Shown: piece after piece, positions 7,762 to 16,223 of the stretch
How positions within the stretch are numbered: position 1 is the first letter of the stretch
Layout: the number at the start of each line of letters is the position of its first letter
DNA from: CAYPAV01 sp964408805
Lineage (GTDB): Bacteria; Pseudomonadota; Alphaproteobacteria; UBA8366
NCBI GenBank assembly: GCA_964408805.1
Contig: CAYPAV010000012.1
Location: 1-64,000 of the forward strand
DNA: 64,000 nt
Reading direction: 5' to 3'
Program-made: the position numbers and the translations under genes
The notes under the pieces: generated by a model
Told to the model about the DNA's origin: nothing
The model's database searches: none
Seen by the model: only the letters and a program-made list of their open reading frames with translations

Positions 7762-9795
7762 TTACATCACATGGCAGAGGCGTAGCGCATCGTAAACGGC
7801 GGCGTGGATGTTACGACTCGCCACCGCATCGCCGATCCGATGTAGTTCGAATCGAGAGTCGGAATTCATGGTTAACGGCTGCGGTTCGTTTGCCAAAAGC
7901 GCTTCCAAATCGGTGACCCCATTGTTGACCGACCGACTCCGCAGGTCGTGATAAAGCGCATCCATCGGCTTGGTCCCGTGTTCGACGACGATTTGGTCGG
8001 CGGTGCGCTCGATCACCGCGCCCGTGGTTTCGTTGCCGAAGGTCGCGGTGAGCCGATTTCCCGATTTCGCGATACGCGTCAAGCGATGATCGAAGGTCAT
8101 GCCGATATCCAGTTCATAACCGCGGCGCTTCCAGATGGCGCGCTCGGCATAGGTCAGTTCCGCGGCCAGTTCCCCGTCGATCGAAACAAGGGAGGTTCGG
8201 CCGCCCGCCGTCGCCGCGTGTTCCGCCGCATGGGGTGCGGGGTGTCGGCCGGTGCCGTCGTAGACGATAACCTCCTCGCCGACCGGAGCATTTCCCGTCA
8301 GGAGATCCCAGACGCTCGTGGCGTGCGCCGCGCCTTCCAGCCAATCAAGGTCGGGTACCCCTCCCGTCGCCACGATCACGATGTCCGGCGCGGCCGCCAA
8401 TACATCGTCCGGTTCGGCGAAAGTATCGAGCCGAACTTCAACGCCGAGCCGATCGATCTCGCCGGCGCGCCAATCGATGACGCCGATCAAATCGCCGCGC
8501 CAGCTTGCGCTGGTACCCATCCGCACCTGACCGCCCAATTCGGAAGCGGCCTCCATCAGCACCACCTCGTGGCCGCGTTCAGCGAGGACGCGGGTGGCTT
8601 CGAGGCCGGCCGGACCGCCGCCCACGACCACGGCCTTGCGGAACGGCGCATCGGACCGCCGCACGACTTGCGGCAGCTTGGTCTCCCTGCCGGTCGCGGC
8701 GTTATGCAGACAGGCTGGGCGGAACGGCGACATGCAGTGAGTGGCGCCGACACAGGGACGAATTTCCGCCTCCCTTCCCGCCGCCAGCTTGGAGACGAGA
8801 TGCGGGTCGGCGATATGGGCCCGAGTCATCGCCACCATATCCAAAAGGCCGTCCCGAATGGCGTGACGCGCCGTCGCGATATCGACGATTCGGGCGGCGT
8901 GAAAGACCGGCAATCCGACCTCGCGCTTGAAAGCGCCCACACTCTGGAGCCAGGGCGCGATCGGCGAGGCCATGCCCGGCATGTTATCCACCGCCAGGCC
9001 GATCAGCGTATCCATGCGCCCGTAATTGCCGTTGAAGAAATCGATATGGCCGGCGCGCTCGAAGATCTTCGCGATGGCGACGCTGTCCTCGAAGGACAGG
9101 CCTTCCTTCATGCCTTCGTCGACCGAACAGCGAAAGCCCACGAGAAAATCGTCGCCGGCCCGGCGACGAATTTCCTCGAAGACCATCAACCCGAACCGGC
9201 AGCGGCTTTCGAGCGAGCCCCCGAACCGGTCGGTCCGATGGTTGGTCATGGGCGAGAGGAACTGGCCGATCAGATGGGAATTGGCGAGCGTCTCGATCCC
9301 GTCGAGACCCCCTTCCTTGCAACGCATCGCGGCGGCACCATAGGCCTTCACCACGCGATCGATATCGTCGTCGTCCATTTCCTTCGGGAAGCTGCGATGC
9401 AGGGTTTCGCGAATAGGCGACGGCCCGATCGTCGGCAGCCAATTCCCCTGATAGGGCTCGCCGCGGCGGCCCAAATGGGTGATCTGGCACATAATTGCCG
9501 TCCCATGAGCATGGACCCTTTCCGAAAACTTCTGGAGATAGGGAATAATCTCGTCGTCGCCGACATAAAGCTGCTGAAAGACCGACGGCGAATCAGGCGC
9601 CACGTTGGAGGAGCCGCCGAACATCGTCAGCCCGATGCCGCCCTTCGCCTTTTCCTCGTGATAGCGCTGATAGCGTTCCTTCGGCAGGCCGCCTTCCTCG
9701 AGACCGCAGGCATGGCTGGTGCTCATGAAGCGGTTCTTGAAGGTGACGTGCCGAATTGTAAGCGGCTGAAAAAGCGGATCGGTATTCGATGACAT
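7762..9795 (-). CDS. NADH:flavin oxidoreductase, 2,4-dienoyl-CoA reductase / N-methylproline demethylase-like
   Basis: 677 residues with the two-part layout of the dienoyl-CoA reductase/trimethylamine dehydrogenase family. An Old Yellow Enzyme TIM barrel with FMN comes first (about 1-350). A cysteine cluster in C-V-G-A-T-H-C and the following A-C-L-H-N binds a 4Fe-4S centre. A FAD/NAD(P) module starts at V-V-V-G-G-G-P-A-G-L-E-A near 390. The start region (M-S-T-S-H-A, Y-H-E-E-K-A-K-G-G-I-G) resembles StcD-type N-methylproline demethylases more than fatty-acid reductases. It is the last gene of an EthD-amidohydrolase-reductase run, 14 bases after the amidohydrolase. The substrate is unproven. 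Confidence 0.85.
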   Translation of the reverse strand: MSSNTDPLFQPLTIRHVTFKNRFMSTSHACGLEEGGLPKERYQRYHEEKAKGGIGLTMFGGSSNVAPDSPSVFQQLYVGDDEIIPYLQKFSERVHAHGTAIMCQITHLGRRGEPYQGNWLPTIGPSPIRETLHRSFPKEMDDDDIDRVVKAYGAAAMRCKEGGLDGIETLANSHLIGQFLSPMTNHRTDRFGGSLESRCRFGLMVFEEIRRRAGDDFLVGFRCSVDEGMKEGLSFEDSVAIAKIFERAGHIDFFNGNYGRMDTLIGLAVDNMPGMASPIAPWLQSVGAFKREVGLPVFHAARIVDIATARHAIRDGLLDMVAMTRAHIADPHLVSKLAAGREAEIRPCVGATHCMSPFRPACLHNAATGRETKLPQVVRRSDAPFRKAVVVGGGPAGLEATRVLAERGHEVVLMEAASELGGQVRMGTSASWRGDLIGVIDWRAGEIDRLGVEVRLDTFAEPDDVLAAAPDIVIVATGGVPDLDWLEGAAHATSVWDLLTGNAPVGEEVIVYDGTGRHPAPHAAEHAATAGGRTSLVSIDGELAAELTYAERAIWKRRGYELDIGMTFDHRLTRIAKSGNRLTATFGNETTGAVIERTADQIVVEHGTKPMDALYHDLRSRSVNNGVTDLEALLANEPQPLTMNSDSRFELHRIGDAVASRNIHAAVYDALRLCHVM

Positions 9796-9809
9796 CGCCT
9801 GTCTCCCGT

Positions 9810-10960
9810 CTAAGCGGCCTTACCGTCGGACCACCATTCCCCATTGAGAACAATCCCCGAGAGCGCGAAGCGCCGATCGCCGATGCGCGTGTCGCCCTTG
9901 GCATCGTGGAATTCGAACTCGCCCTCCTCGATCCGCAACAGGGTCGCATCGCCGATACCGCCGGGCGTCAATCGGCCGAGTTCTTCGTGCCGGATTGCCC
10001 GGGCGGGGCCCGTGGTCGAGGCGGCGATGATATCGGAGAGGCCGACACCGAGATTGAGGAATTTCGACAACGTGACGAGCTGGTCGTAAGCGGGTCCGTC
10101 GATACTGATCGAGTGGACGTCGCTCGAGATCGTATCCGGCAGGAACCCGTTCTCGAGCATCGCCTCCGCCGTGGCAAACCCGAAGGAGCCGACGCCGTGA
10201 CCGATGTCGAAGAGCACCCCGCGGTCGCGCGCTGCCACGATTTCCTCGCGAACCGCCCCTTCGGGCCCGACGGGCGAGGAGGGAAAGCCCCGGAAACAAT
10301 GGGTCAGCACGTCGCCCGCCCGAAGGCGGGTCACGACGTCGCGCCGGCTCGGCGGCGGCAGGTCGAGATGACACATGACCGGGAGCCCCGCCGCCTCCGC
10401 CACCTCGATCGCGATGTCGAGGGGCGCTATCCCCATGGCGCCGCTGGCGCGGGCCCCGACCCTTACCTTCACGCCGACGATCAGGTCGCGGTTCTCTTCG
10501 ACGACCCGAAGACAGGACATGGGATTGAGCAGGCGGTGATCCTCGCTTTCACCGACCATGACCTCGCGGCTGAAGGCATAGATGCCGGCAAAGGAGATAT
10601 TGAGATAGGCATAGATGCGCGGCGGCGTCGCCTCGATGATGTGTTTGCGAAACCCCGGGAAATTGGCGGGACCGGCGGTGCCGGCATCGACCAGCGTCGT
10701 CGTCCCGGCCTGGCGGGCGTAATCCTCGGGGTCGATCCCGATCGAAGTGCCTCCCCAATAGACATGGGTATGGAGATCGATCAGGCCGGGGGTCACGATC
10801 AGCCCGGCCGCATCAACGATGCGCCCCGCCCCCTCCCGCGAGAGATTGGCCCCGATTTCAGCGACCGTCCCCGCCTTGAACGCGACGTCCATCACCCCGT
10901 CGCGTCCATTCGCCGGGTCGACGACATGCCCCCCGTCAGCAGCAGGTCGTAATCGCTCAT
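9810..10960 (-). CDS. amidohydrolase/deacetylase-family metallohydrolase, apparent frameshift near the N-terminus
   Basis: The body from 10892 to 9810 is an amidohydrolase-superfamily TIM barrel. It has the metal motif D-L-H-T-H near residue 40, G-T-T-T-L-V-D-A-G, C-H-L-D, and I-S-S-D-V-H late, similar to the Atu3266-type deacetylase group. The expected start M-S-D-Y-D-L-L-L-T-G-G is at 10960, overlapping the EthD stop as ATGA. It lies one frame away: a run of six C at 10929-10934 (G on the coding strand) would need seven to join the frames. As written, the first frame stops at a TGA that overlaps the in-frame ATG at 10892, which might restart translation. Either an indel error or a real frameshift. 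Confidence 0.8.
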
Positions 10961-11328
10961 GCCACCTCCTCGACGCGGGCCTCGGACAACCAAACCGGCG
11001 AGTTGGCCATGTCGATGAAATTCTTCTCGTCCTCGATCAACTCGCGGCCGGCCGCCCGGCCCTCCGGCGTCGAAAGCGAGGCCAGCAATTCCGCTTCGCT
11101 GTCCCACCAGACCTCGGCGACGCCGTCGAATGCCTCGGGCCCGCCCCGGCTCCGCTCCATCTTCTCGGCCAAGTCACCTCCGATGGTGTGGCTCTGCACA
11201 TAGCGCCTAAACCCGAGCGCCTTCTTGTTCCGGCGCATGATCTCGGCGTGAGTGGTCGCCCAATAGTCCTGGAATGCCTCCCGCGTCATGCCCGGCAGCC
11301 GGCGCAGACAGAAGGTGAGTTTTAGCAT
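10957..11328 (-). CDS. EthD-domain (dimeric alpha/beta barrel) protein
   Basis: 123 residues. The pattern L-T-F-C-L-R-R-L-P-G-M-T-R-E-A-F-Q-D-Y-W followed by H-A-E-I and later G-V-A-E-V-W-W-D is the EthD/ferredoxin-like dimeric barrel. Members are small oxidases, isomerases or accessory proteins in catabolic operons. GGGAGGC precedes the start. Its stop overlaps the amidohydrolase start (ATGA), showing translational coupling. It is the first gene of the EthD-amidohydrolase-flavin reductase operon. Confidence 0.85.
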   Translation of the reverse strand: MLKLTFCLRRLPGMTREAFQDYWATTHAEIMRRNKKALGFRRYVQSHTIGGDLAEKMERSRGGPEAFDGVAEVWWDSEAELLASLSTPEGRAAGRELIEDEKNFIDMANSPVWLSEARVEEVA

Positions 11329-11413
11329 GGTAAAGCCTCCCGATTAGCAACATGTGCTCCCTGTGTTTAACCACCGGTCCGGTCAAGGTGGTAAAGGGCG
11401 TCGTCAAATACCC

Positions 11414-12202
11414 CTATTGCCCCTTGAAGACGGGCGTCCGCTTTTCGCGCCAGGCCTGATGGGCCTCCTGGGTATCCTCGGTCAATTCGAGCGCCATGAA
11501 GCGATAGGCATCGGCGAGGGAGGCATCCTTGATGTTCGGCGTATCGAGGCCGTGGATCAGCGATTCCTTCACCACCCGCGCCGCCAACGGCGGCATGCCG
11601 GCGATATGCCCCGCGACCTCGCGAGCCTTCCCCATCAATTCGTCATGAGGCACCAGCCATTGCGCGAGACCGATGCGATGGGCTTCCTCGGCGTCGAGCG
11701 GAAAGCCCATGGCGAGCCGCATTGCCAGCCCCTTGCCCACCCAGCGCGAGAGCCGCGCCGAGCCGCCATAGGCCGGCAGGATGCCGAGGGCGACCTGCGG
11801 CAGCCGCCATTCGGCGCGCTCCGACGCCACGATCAGATCACAGCAGAAAGTGATGATGCAGCCGATCCCGATCGCATATCCGTTGACCGCCGCGATCACG
11901 GGTTTCGGAAAGTCGGCCAACTGGTTGAAGGGGAAATTCTTCCAGCGCGTCATGCTCTTGATGAAGGCGGCGGGAGATTCGGATTTGTGCGTCGTTTCTT
12001 TCTTCAGATTGGCCCCGGCCGAAAATGCCCCGCCCGACTGATCGCCCGTGATGATGGCGCAATGGACGTCGTCATCCGCCTCCATCTCGTCGAGATAGCG
12101 GGTCAATCCTTCATAGTAATCATCGTCCCAGGCATTCCTGGCCTGCGGTCGGCTCAAGGTGACGGTGCCGATATGGTCTTGTTTCTGGTACTCGACGGGC
12201 AT
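11414..12202 (-). CDS. enoyl-CoA hydratase/isomerase family protein
   Basis: 262 residues of the crotonase fold. The oxyanion-hole segment F-S-A-G-A-N-L-K-K lies near residue 62. The second oxyanion segment N-G-Y-A-I-G-I-G-C, near residue 107, is followed by the L-P-Q-V-A-L-G-I-L-P stretch. The position that is Glu in classical hydratases near residue 113 is not obviously conserved (C-I-I-T-F-C-C-D-L), so a plain hydratase is less certain than an isomerase, hydrolase or other crotonase. GGGAGG precedes the start. It stands between the EthD operon and a TauD gene, all on the minus strand. Confidence 0.85.
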   Translation of the reverse strand: MPVEYQKQDHIGTVTLSRPQARNAWDDDYYEGLTRYLDEMEADDDVHCAIITGDQSGGAFSAGANLKKETTHKSESPAAFIKSMTRWKNFPFNQLADFPKPVIAAVNGYAIGIGCIITFCCDLIVASERAEWRLPQVALGILPAYGGSARLSRWVGKGLAMRLAMGFPLDAEEAHRIGLAQWLVPHDELMGKAREVAGHIAGMPPLAARVVKESLIHGLDTPNIKDASLADAYRFMALELTEDTQEAHQAWREKRTPVFKGQ

Positions 12203-12327
12203 GACGGCCTCCCTAATTGTCGGTTTAAGGAGAGACCTAGCCAGCCGCGACGCGGAAGCAATGAAGGACCGCGGCCGGTCCGAACATGGCTAGAGCTTCG
12301 ATGGCGTCAAGAAAGGGTCGAGACGGC

Positions 12328-13176
12328 TCATGCTAGACTTTCGTTGGCTGCCGCCTCCTTGATCGAGACCCGCCAATGGATGCGGTCCTGCTCCGGCGGA
12401 TAGTCGCCGGCGGCCTTGTGTACCATGCAGCGGTTGTCCCAGACCACGACATCGCCGACCCGCCACTTGTGTGTATATTCGGCCTCGGGCTGAATCATCC
12501 GCGCCGTAAGTTCCTCGATCACATCGTCGCTTTCCGCTTTCTCGAGACCCTCGATGTAATTGATCTTGCCGGGATCGAAATACAGCGACTTCCGCCCGGT
12601 ATCGGCGTTAACCCGGATCATCGGATGGAACACCGGCGGCATGTTCTGGTCTTCCGTATTCAACAAGGAAGACGGAGGTTTGCGGCCGCTATATGAAAAG
12701 ACGCCGTTGCGCCCCTCCAACATGGTCTTCAGCCGCACCGGCAAGGCGTCATATGCCATATACATGCTGGAGAAATGGGTGTTCCCGCCGGTATCCGGAA
12801 TTGCCAAGGCGTAGAGCTGCGTCGCCTTGAACGGGATCTCGTCATAGGCGCCGTCGGTGTGCCAGTTTTCGGCCCCGCGCCGGTAGATCGCCATATTCAG
12901 CGTGCCATCGGCATCGAACTTGTTGATACCCATCATCGTTATTTCCGGATACTCCGGATGCCGGGTGGATTTTGACGGATGGGGGACGACGACACCGAAG
13001 CGCCGGCTGTAGGTCAGGAAATCCTCGATCTCGAGCTCTTGATCGCGAACCACGATGACGCCGTATTTCAACCAGGCCTCGTAAATCGGTGCGAAGCCAT
13101 CATCATCGAGTTTTTTCACGTCAATGCCGGCAATCTCGCCGCCGGTGTTCGGGCCCGTGGGCCGAATGTTCAGCAT
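12328..13176 (-). CDS. TauD/TfdA-family Fe(II)/2-oxoglutarate dioxygenase
   Basis: 282 residues with the full iron facial triad: His106 and Asp108 in W-H-T-D-G, and the distal His253 in C-M-V-H-K-A. Arg269 in H-W-R-V-S-I is the expected 2-oxoglutarate anchor. The family hydroxylates sulfonates, aryloxy acids and other small carboxylates, releasing succinate and CO2. The start at 13176 is preferred because GAGGGAG lies about 10 bases upstream; an ATG at 13197 is less well placed. It is one of five Fe/2OG oxygenase genes in this window. Confidence 0.9.
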   Translation of the reverse strand: MLNIRPTGPNTGGEIAGIDVKKLDDDGFAPIYEAWLKYGVIVVRDQELEIEDFLTYSRRFGVVVPHPSKSTRHPEYPEITMMGINKFDADGTLNMAIYRRGAENWHTDGAYDEIPFKATQLYALAIPDTGGNTHFSSMYMAYDALPVRLKTMLEGRNGVFSYSGRKPPSSLLNTEDQNMPPVFHPMIRVNADTGRKSLYFDPGKINYIEGLEKAESDDVIEELTARMIQPEAEYTHKWRVGDVVVWDNRCMVHKAAGDYPPEQDRIHWRVSIKEAAANESLA

Positions 13177-13236
13177 TTGATCAAAACTCCCTCGCATCGA
13201 TCTAATCCTATCCGGACCGAGCGCAATCCGGTGATA

Positions 13237-13290
13237 CCGGCACCAACGCACGGATTTCCCGAGGCAGCGTTCGAGGCGCGGCTCGAACGT
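13237..13290 (+). pseudogene. relic of an M24 peptidase N-terminus
   Basis: On the plus strand this short stretch reads T-H-G-F-P-E-A-A-F-E-A-R-L-E-R. It closely matches P-R-G-F-P-E-A-E-F-E-A-R-L-Q-R at the start of the intact M24 peptidase gene at 14890. About 35 of 42 bases agree (13250-13291 versus 14931-14972). Beyond it the similarity decays and no peptidase body follows. It looks like the leftover of a duplicated gene copy; the histidine kinase gene lies between relic and intact gene. Confidence 0.6.
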
Positions 13291-13355
13291 GGTTCGTCGG
13301 TCGAGGAAGGATGTCTTCGGTTAACAACAACGTCGCGAGGCGCTCGTGGTAGGTA

Positions 13356-14615
13356 TTACCGAGGCGGACGCGTTGGAAAGCTGAAACTAAACGTCGATCC
13401 CTCATCGACCCGGCTGGTGACGGATATCGTACCGCCGTGTTTATCGATAATTTCCTTGCATAACAGTAAACCGAGCCCCGTTCCTTGTTCGCCTTCGGTC
13501 CCCGGTCTCGACCCTTCTCCGCTGCCAAGCACGAAAAGGCGCCCCATTTTCTGTTCCGAAAGTCCAATTCCGGTATCGGTTACATGCACCGTTTCGAAGT
13601 GATTGCCACCTTCCAGCAAGACCGATATCCGGCCGCCGGCCGGCGTGAATTTTATCGCATTGTTGATGACATTGCGGACGACGGTATCCGCCATATTGGG
13701 ATCCGCGAATACGGCCTTCCCGCCTTGCGATTCGAAGGTTATCGCGATCGACTTTGATTTCGCGATCGGCTCGAAACGAGATACGTTGGTTTCCAGGATA
13801 TCGTTAAGGCGCAATGATCGTGGTTCGAAAGTAATTTTTTCGAACTGAAGCCGAGACCAATCCAAAAGGCTTTCAAGTAAATTATAAGTATCTTTGGTGG
13901 AATCGTATAGTAATTTACTATATTCACTCAGGTCTTTTTTTGAAATAGTATCGTATTCATCACTAATTTTTTGTGAATAGTATAACATTCCGCTATATGG
14001 ACTTTTCAAATCATGGGCGATTATAGAGAAAAACCTATTCTTCTGCTCGTTCAAGCTTTGCAATTCGTCCCTGGTACGTCGCAACTCGACCATTAGGTCA
14101 GTAAGTTCTTTTGCCTGACGTGTGAGTTGGGTCTCCTTTTCCCGCATTTCGATAACTTGTTTGTTCAGTTTTTCCTCGTTTACCAGGAGTTCCGCCTCTT
14201 GCTGTTTAAGCTCGGACACATCCGTGTATGTGGCCACGAAGCCATAGCCCGCGACATTGAGGAAACGGGTTCGCAACAGCAATCCGCTCGGCGTTGGGGT
14301 AATGTCCTCCCGGTTCCGTCGGCGGACTTCGACGGCGGCCAGTCTCTTACGCACGTGCGCCTCTATATCGCCTTCGCCGTAGTGACCGATCGATGCCAAA
14401 TATCTGAATATTTCCGAAAGGTGTGTACCCGGTTCCAGAGCTTCCGACGGATACCCGAATAATTCCTGATATTTCTTGTTGCAAGCGACCATTTTATAGT
14501 CTTCTGAAATGACAACAAACCCTTGGTCAATAGAGTTAAGTGTTGTCTCAAGTAATTTAGACTTTTCTATTAATTCCTTTTCTATTGAGTATTCTTTATT
14601 ATTCTTACTGCTCAT
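13356..14615 (-). CDS. PAS-domain sensor histidine kinase, cytoplasmic
   Basis: 419 residues without membrane segments. A PAS domain (PAS_7-like, about 20-135, with S-I-D-Q-G-F-V-V) is followed by a coiled coil (135-195). The dimerisation H-box F-F-S-I-I-A-H-D-L-K-S-P has phospho-acceptor His201. The ATPase domain has an N-box (N319), D-T-G-I-G-L and G-T-G-L-G-L-L. It should autophosphorylate and pass phosphate to a response regulator, but none is encoded nearby. The N-terminal half is strikingly A/T-rich compared with its neighbours, while the ATPase end is closer to background, suggesting acquired DNA. A GAAAG-like site precedes the start; translation signals are weak. Confidence 0.9.
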   Translation of the reverse strand: MSSKNNKEYSIEKELIEKSKLLETTLNSIDQGFVVISEDYKMVACNKKYQELFGYPSEALEPGTHLSEIFRYLASIGHYGEGDIEAHVRKRLAAVEVRRRNREDITPTPSGLLLRTRFLNVAGYGFVATYTDVSELKQQEAELLVNEEKLNKQVIEMREKETQLTRQAKELTDLMVELRRTRDELQSLNEQKNRFFSIIAHDLKSPYSGMLYYSQKISDEYDTISKKDLSEYSKLLYDSTKDTYNLLESLLDWSRLQFEKITFEPRSLRLNDILETNVSRFEPIAKSKSIAITFESQGGKAVFADPNMADTVVRNVINNAIKFTPAGGRISVLLEGGNHFETVHVTDTGIGLSEQKMGRLFVLGSGEGSRPGTEGEQGTGLGLLLCKEIIDKHGGTISVTSRVDEGSTFSFSFPTRPPR

Positions 14616-14889
14616 TATTTAACTTTCTTGTACTATTAATTCGTCATTCCATACTACTGAATAAATCTAGATTAACGAGACTGCTCCGGTCATACAGAGA
14701 CACGGTCGAGAACGATTCTCCAAACCTCCCCACGCAATTCCCGACCTATTTGCCTCGGCCCTCGTAAAAAAACCGTTAAATAGGAACAAGAATTTCCGAT
14801 CGGCACTCATTATTTATTGGCCGCGCCTTATGGGGCTATGATCCACACTGGTCTCGAACGTAAATCTCCACGAACCGGAACGACGGCAA
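14616..14889. other. A/T-rich divergent promoter region
   Basis: 274 bases between the divergent histidine kinase and M24 peptidase genes. The first 80 bases and the stretch around 14765-14820 are strongly A/T-rich, unlike the rest of the window. It should carry both promoters. A TATGAT hexamer at 14835 is a possible -10 box for the peptidase, without a well-spaced -35. No ORF with a ribosome site is seen. Confidence 0.45.
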
Positions 14890-16080
14890 ATGAACAACCA
14901 AGGGGATTCGACGAAAACAGTCCCGCCGCGCGGGTTTCCCGAGGCGGAATTCGAAGCGCGGCTCCAACGCGCCCAAGGGTTGATGCATGCCGACGCCCTG
15001 GACGCCTTGCTGGTCACAACCGCGGAAAACATTCGATACTTCTCGGGCTTTTTCACGCAGTTTTTCCAAAGCCCGACCCGCCCCTGGTTCCTGATCCTGC
15101 CCAAACTCGGCAAGCCGGTGGCCGTAATTCCGACCATCGGCGCGGTCGTGATGTCGCGATGCTGGATCGACGATATCCGGACCTGGCCCTCGCCGCATCC
15201 GACCGACGACGGCATTTCCCTGCTCGGGACCACCTTGACGGAGCTCGCGGGCGCCGGTGGTCGTATCGGAGTAACGATGGAAAATGAAACGATCTTGCGG
15301 ATGCCGGTCGCCGGCTTCGAACGCCTTCGGCAAGATTTGGCCGGAGTGGAGTTCGTCGATGCGACCGACATCGTCAAATCGCTCCGCATGGTCAAGTCGG
15401 AGAACGAGATCGAAAAGATCGCCCATGTTTGCGGCCTCGTTTCCGAGGCTTTCGACGCCGCTCCCGACCTGTTTTCGGTCGGGCAAAACATCGTCGAGGC
15501 ATTCCGTGCCTTCAAGATCGACTGCCTTCGGCGCGGTGTCGACGATGTCCCCTATCTGGTCGGCGGCGCGGATGCGGGAGGATACGGCGACATCATTTCA
15601 CCGCCCGACGATAGGCCCCTGCGAAACGGCGATGTCTTGATGCTCGATACCGGCTGCACCTTCGATGGGTATTTCTGCGACTTCGACCGGAACTTCGCCT
15701 TCGGCACCGCCTCGGACGAGGTTCGCCAAGTCTACGAGGTCGTTTTCGAGGCGACCGAGGCGGGCCTCGCCGCCGCACGGCCGGGCAACACATGCGCGGA
15801 CTTGTTCCATGCCATGCAGAGGGTCATGGCGGCGAGTGGCGCCACCGACAGCGATGTGGGCCGGCTGGGACACGGCCTCGGCATGCAATTGACGGAATGG
15901 CCGTCCAACACGGCGGACGATCCGACCGTCCTGACACCCGGCATGGTAATCACCCTGGAGCCGAGCATGGGCTTCGGCGTCGGCCGGGTGATGGTGCACG
16001 AGGAAAATATCGTGATCCGCGACGGCGGGCCCGAACTGCTGACCCGGCGCGCGGCACCCGAACTGCCCGTGATCAATTGA
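14890..16080 (+). CDS. M24-family metallopeptidase (Xaa-Pro peptidase / ectoine hydrolase-like)
   Basis: 396 residues: a creatinase-like N-terminal domain (about 1-165) and a pita-bread catalytic domain. All five metal ligands are visible: Asp253, Asp264, His328, Glu357 and Glu371. The family cleaves X-Pro bonds or hydrolyses related small amides such as creatine or acetylated compatible solutes. The N-terminal F-P-E-A-E-F-E-x-R-L element is shared with a relic copy upstream of the kinase. It is a single gene, followed after 143 bases by a Rieske oxygenase. Confidence 0.88.
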   Translation: MNNQGDSTKTVPPRGFPEAEFEARLQRAQGLMHADALDALLVTTAENIRYFSGFFTQFFQSPTRPWFLILPKLGKPVAVIPTIGAVVMSRCWIDDIRTWPSPHPTDDGISLLGTTLTELAGAGGRIGVTMENETILRMPVAGFERLRQDLAGVEFVDATDIVKSLRMVKSENEIEKIAHVCGLVSEAFDAAPDLFSVGQNIVEAFRAFKIDCLRRGVDDVPYLVGGADAGGYGDIISPPDDRPLRNGDVLMLDTGCTFDGYFCDFDRNFAFGTASDEVRQVYEVVFEATEAGLAAARPGNTCADLFHAMQRVMAASGATDSDVGRLGHGLGMQLTEWPSNTADDPTVLTPGMVITLEPSMGFGVGRVMVHEENIVIRDGGPELLTRRAAPELPVIN

Positions 16081-16223
16081 CGGTAAAGACAGCTCGGCCG
16101 CCGGATTTCCGCGTTCCCCTGATCTCCCCGTGTTCCCCACGGCCAGAATTCGCGATTGCATATTCTTGTTCAGCCGATACGTTTCTCTCGTGACCACATC
16201 CGCGAAATCGGAGGGGACAGGCG

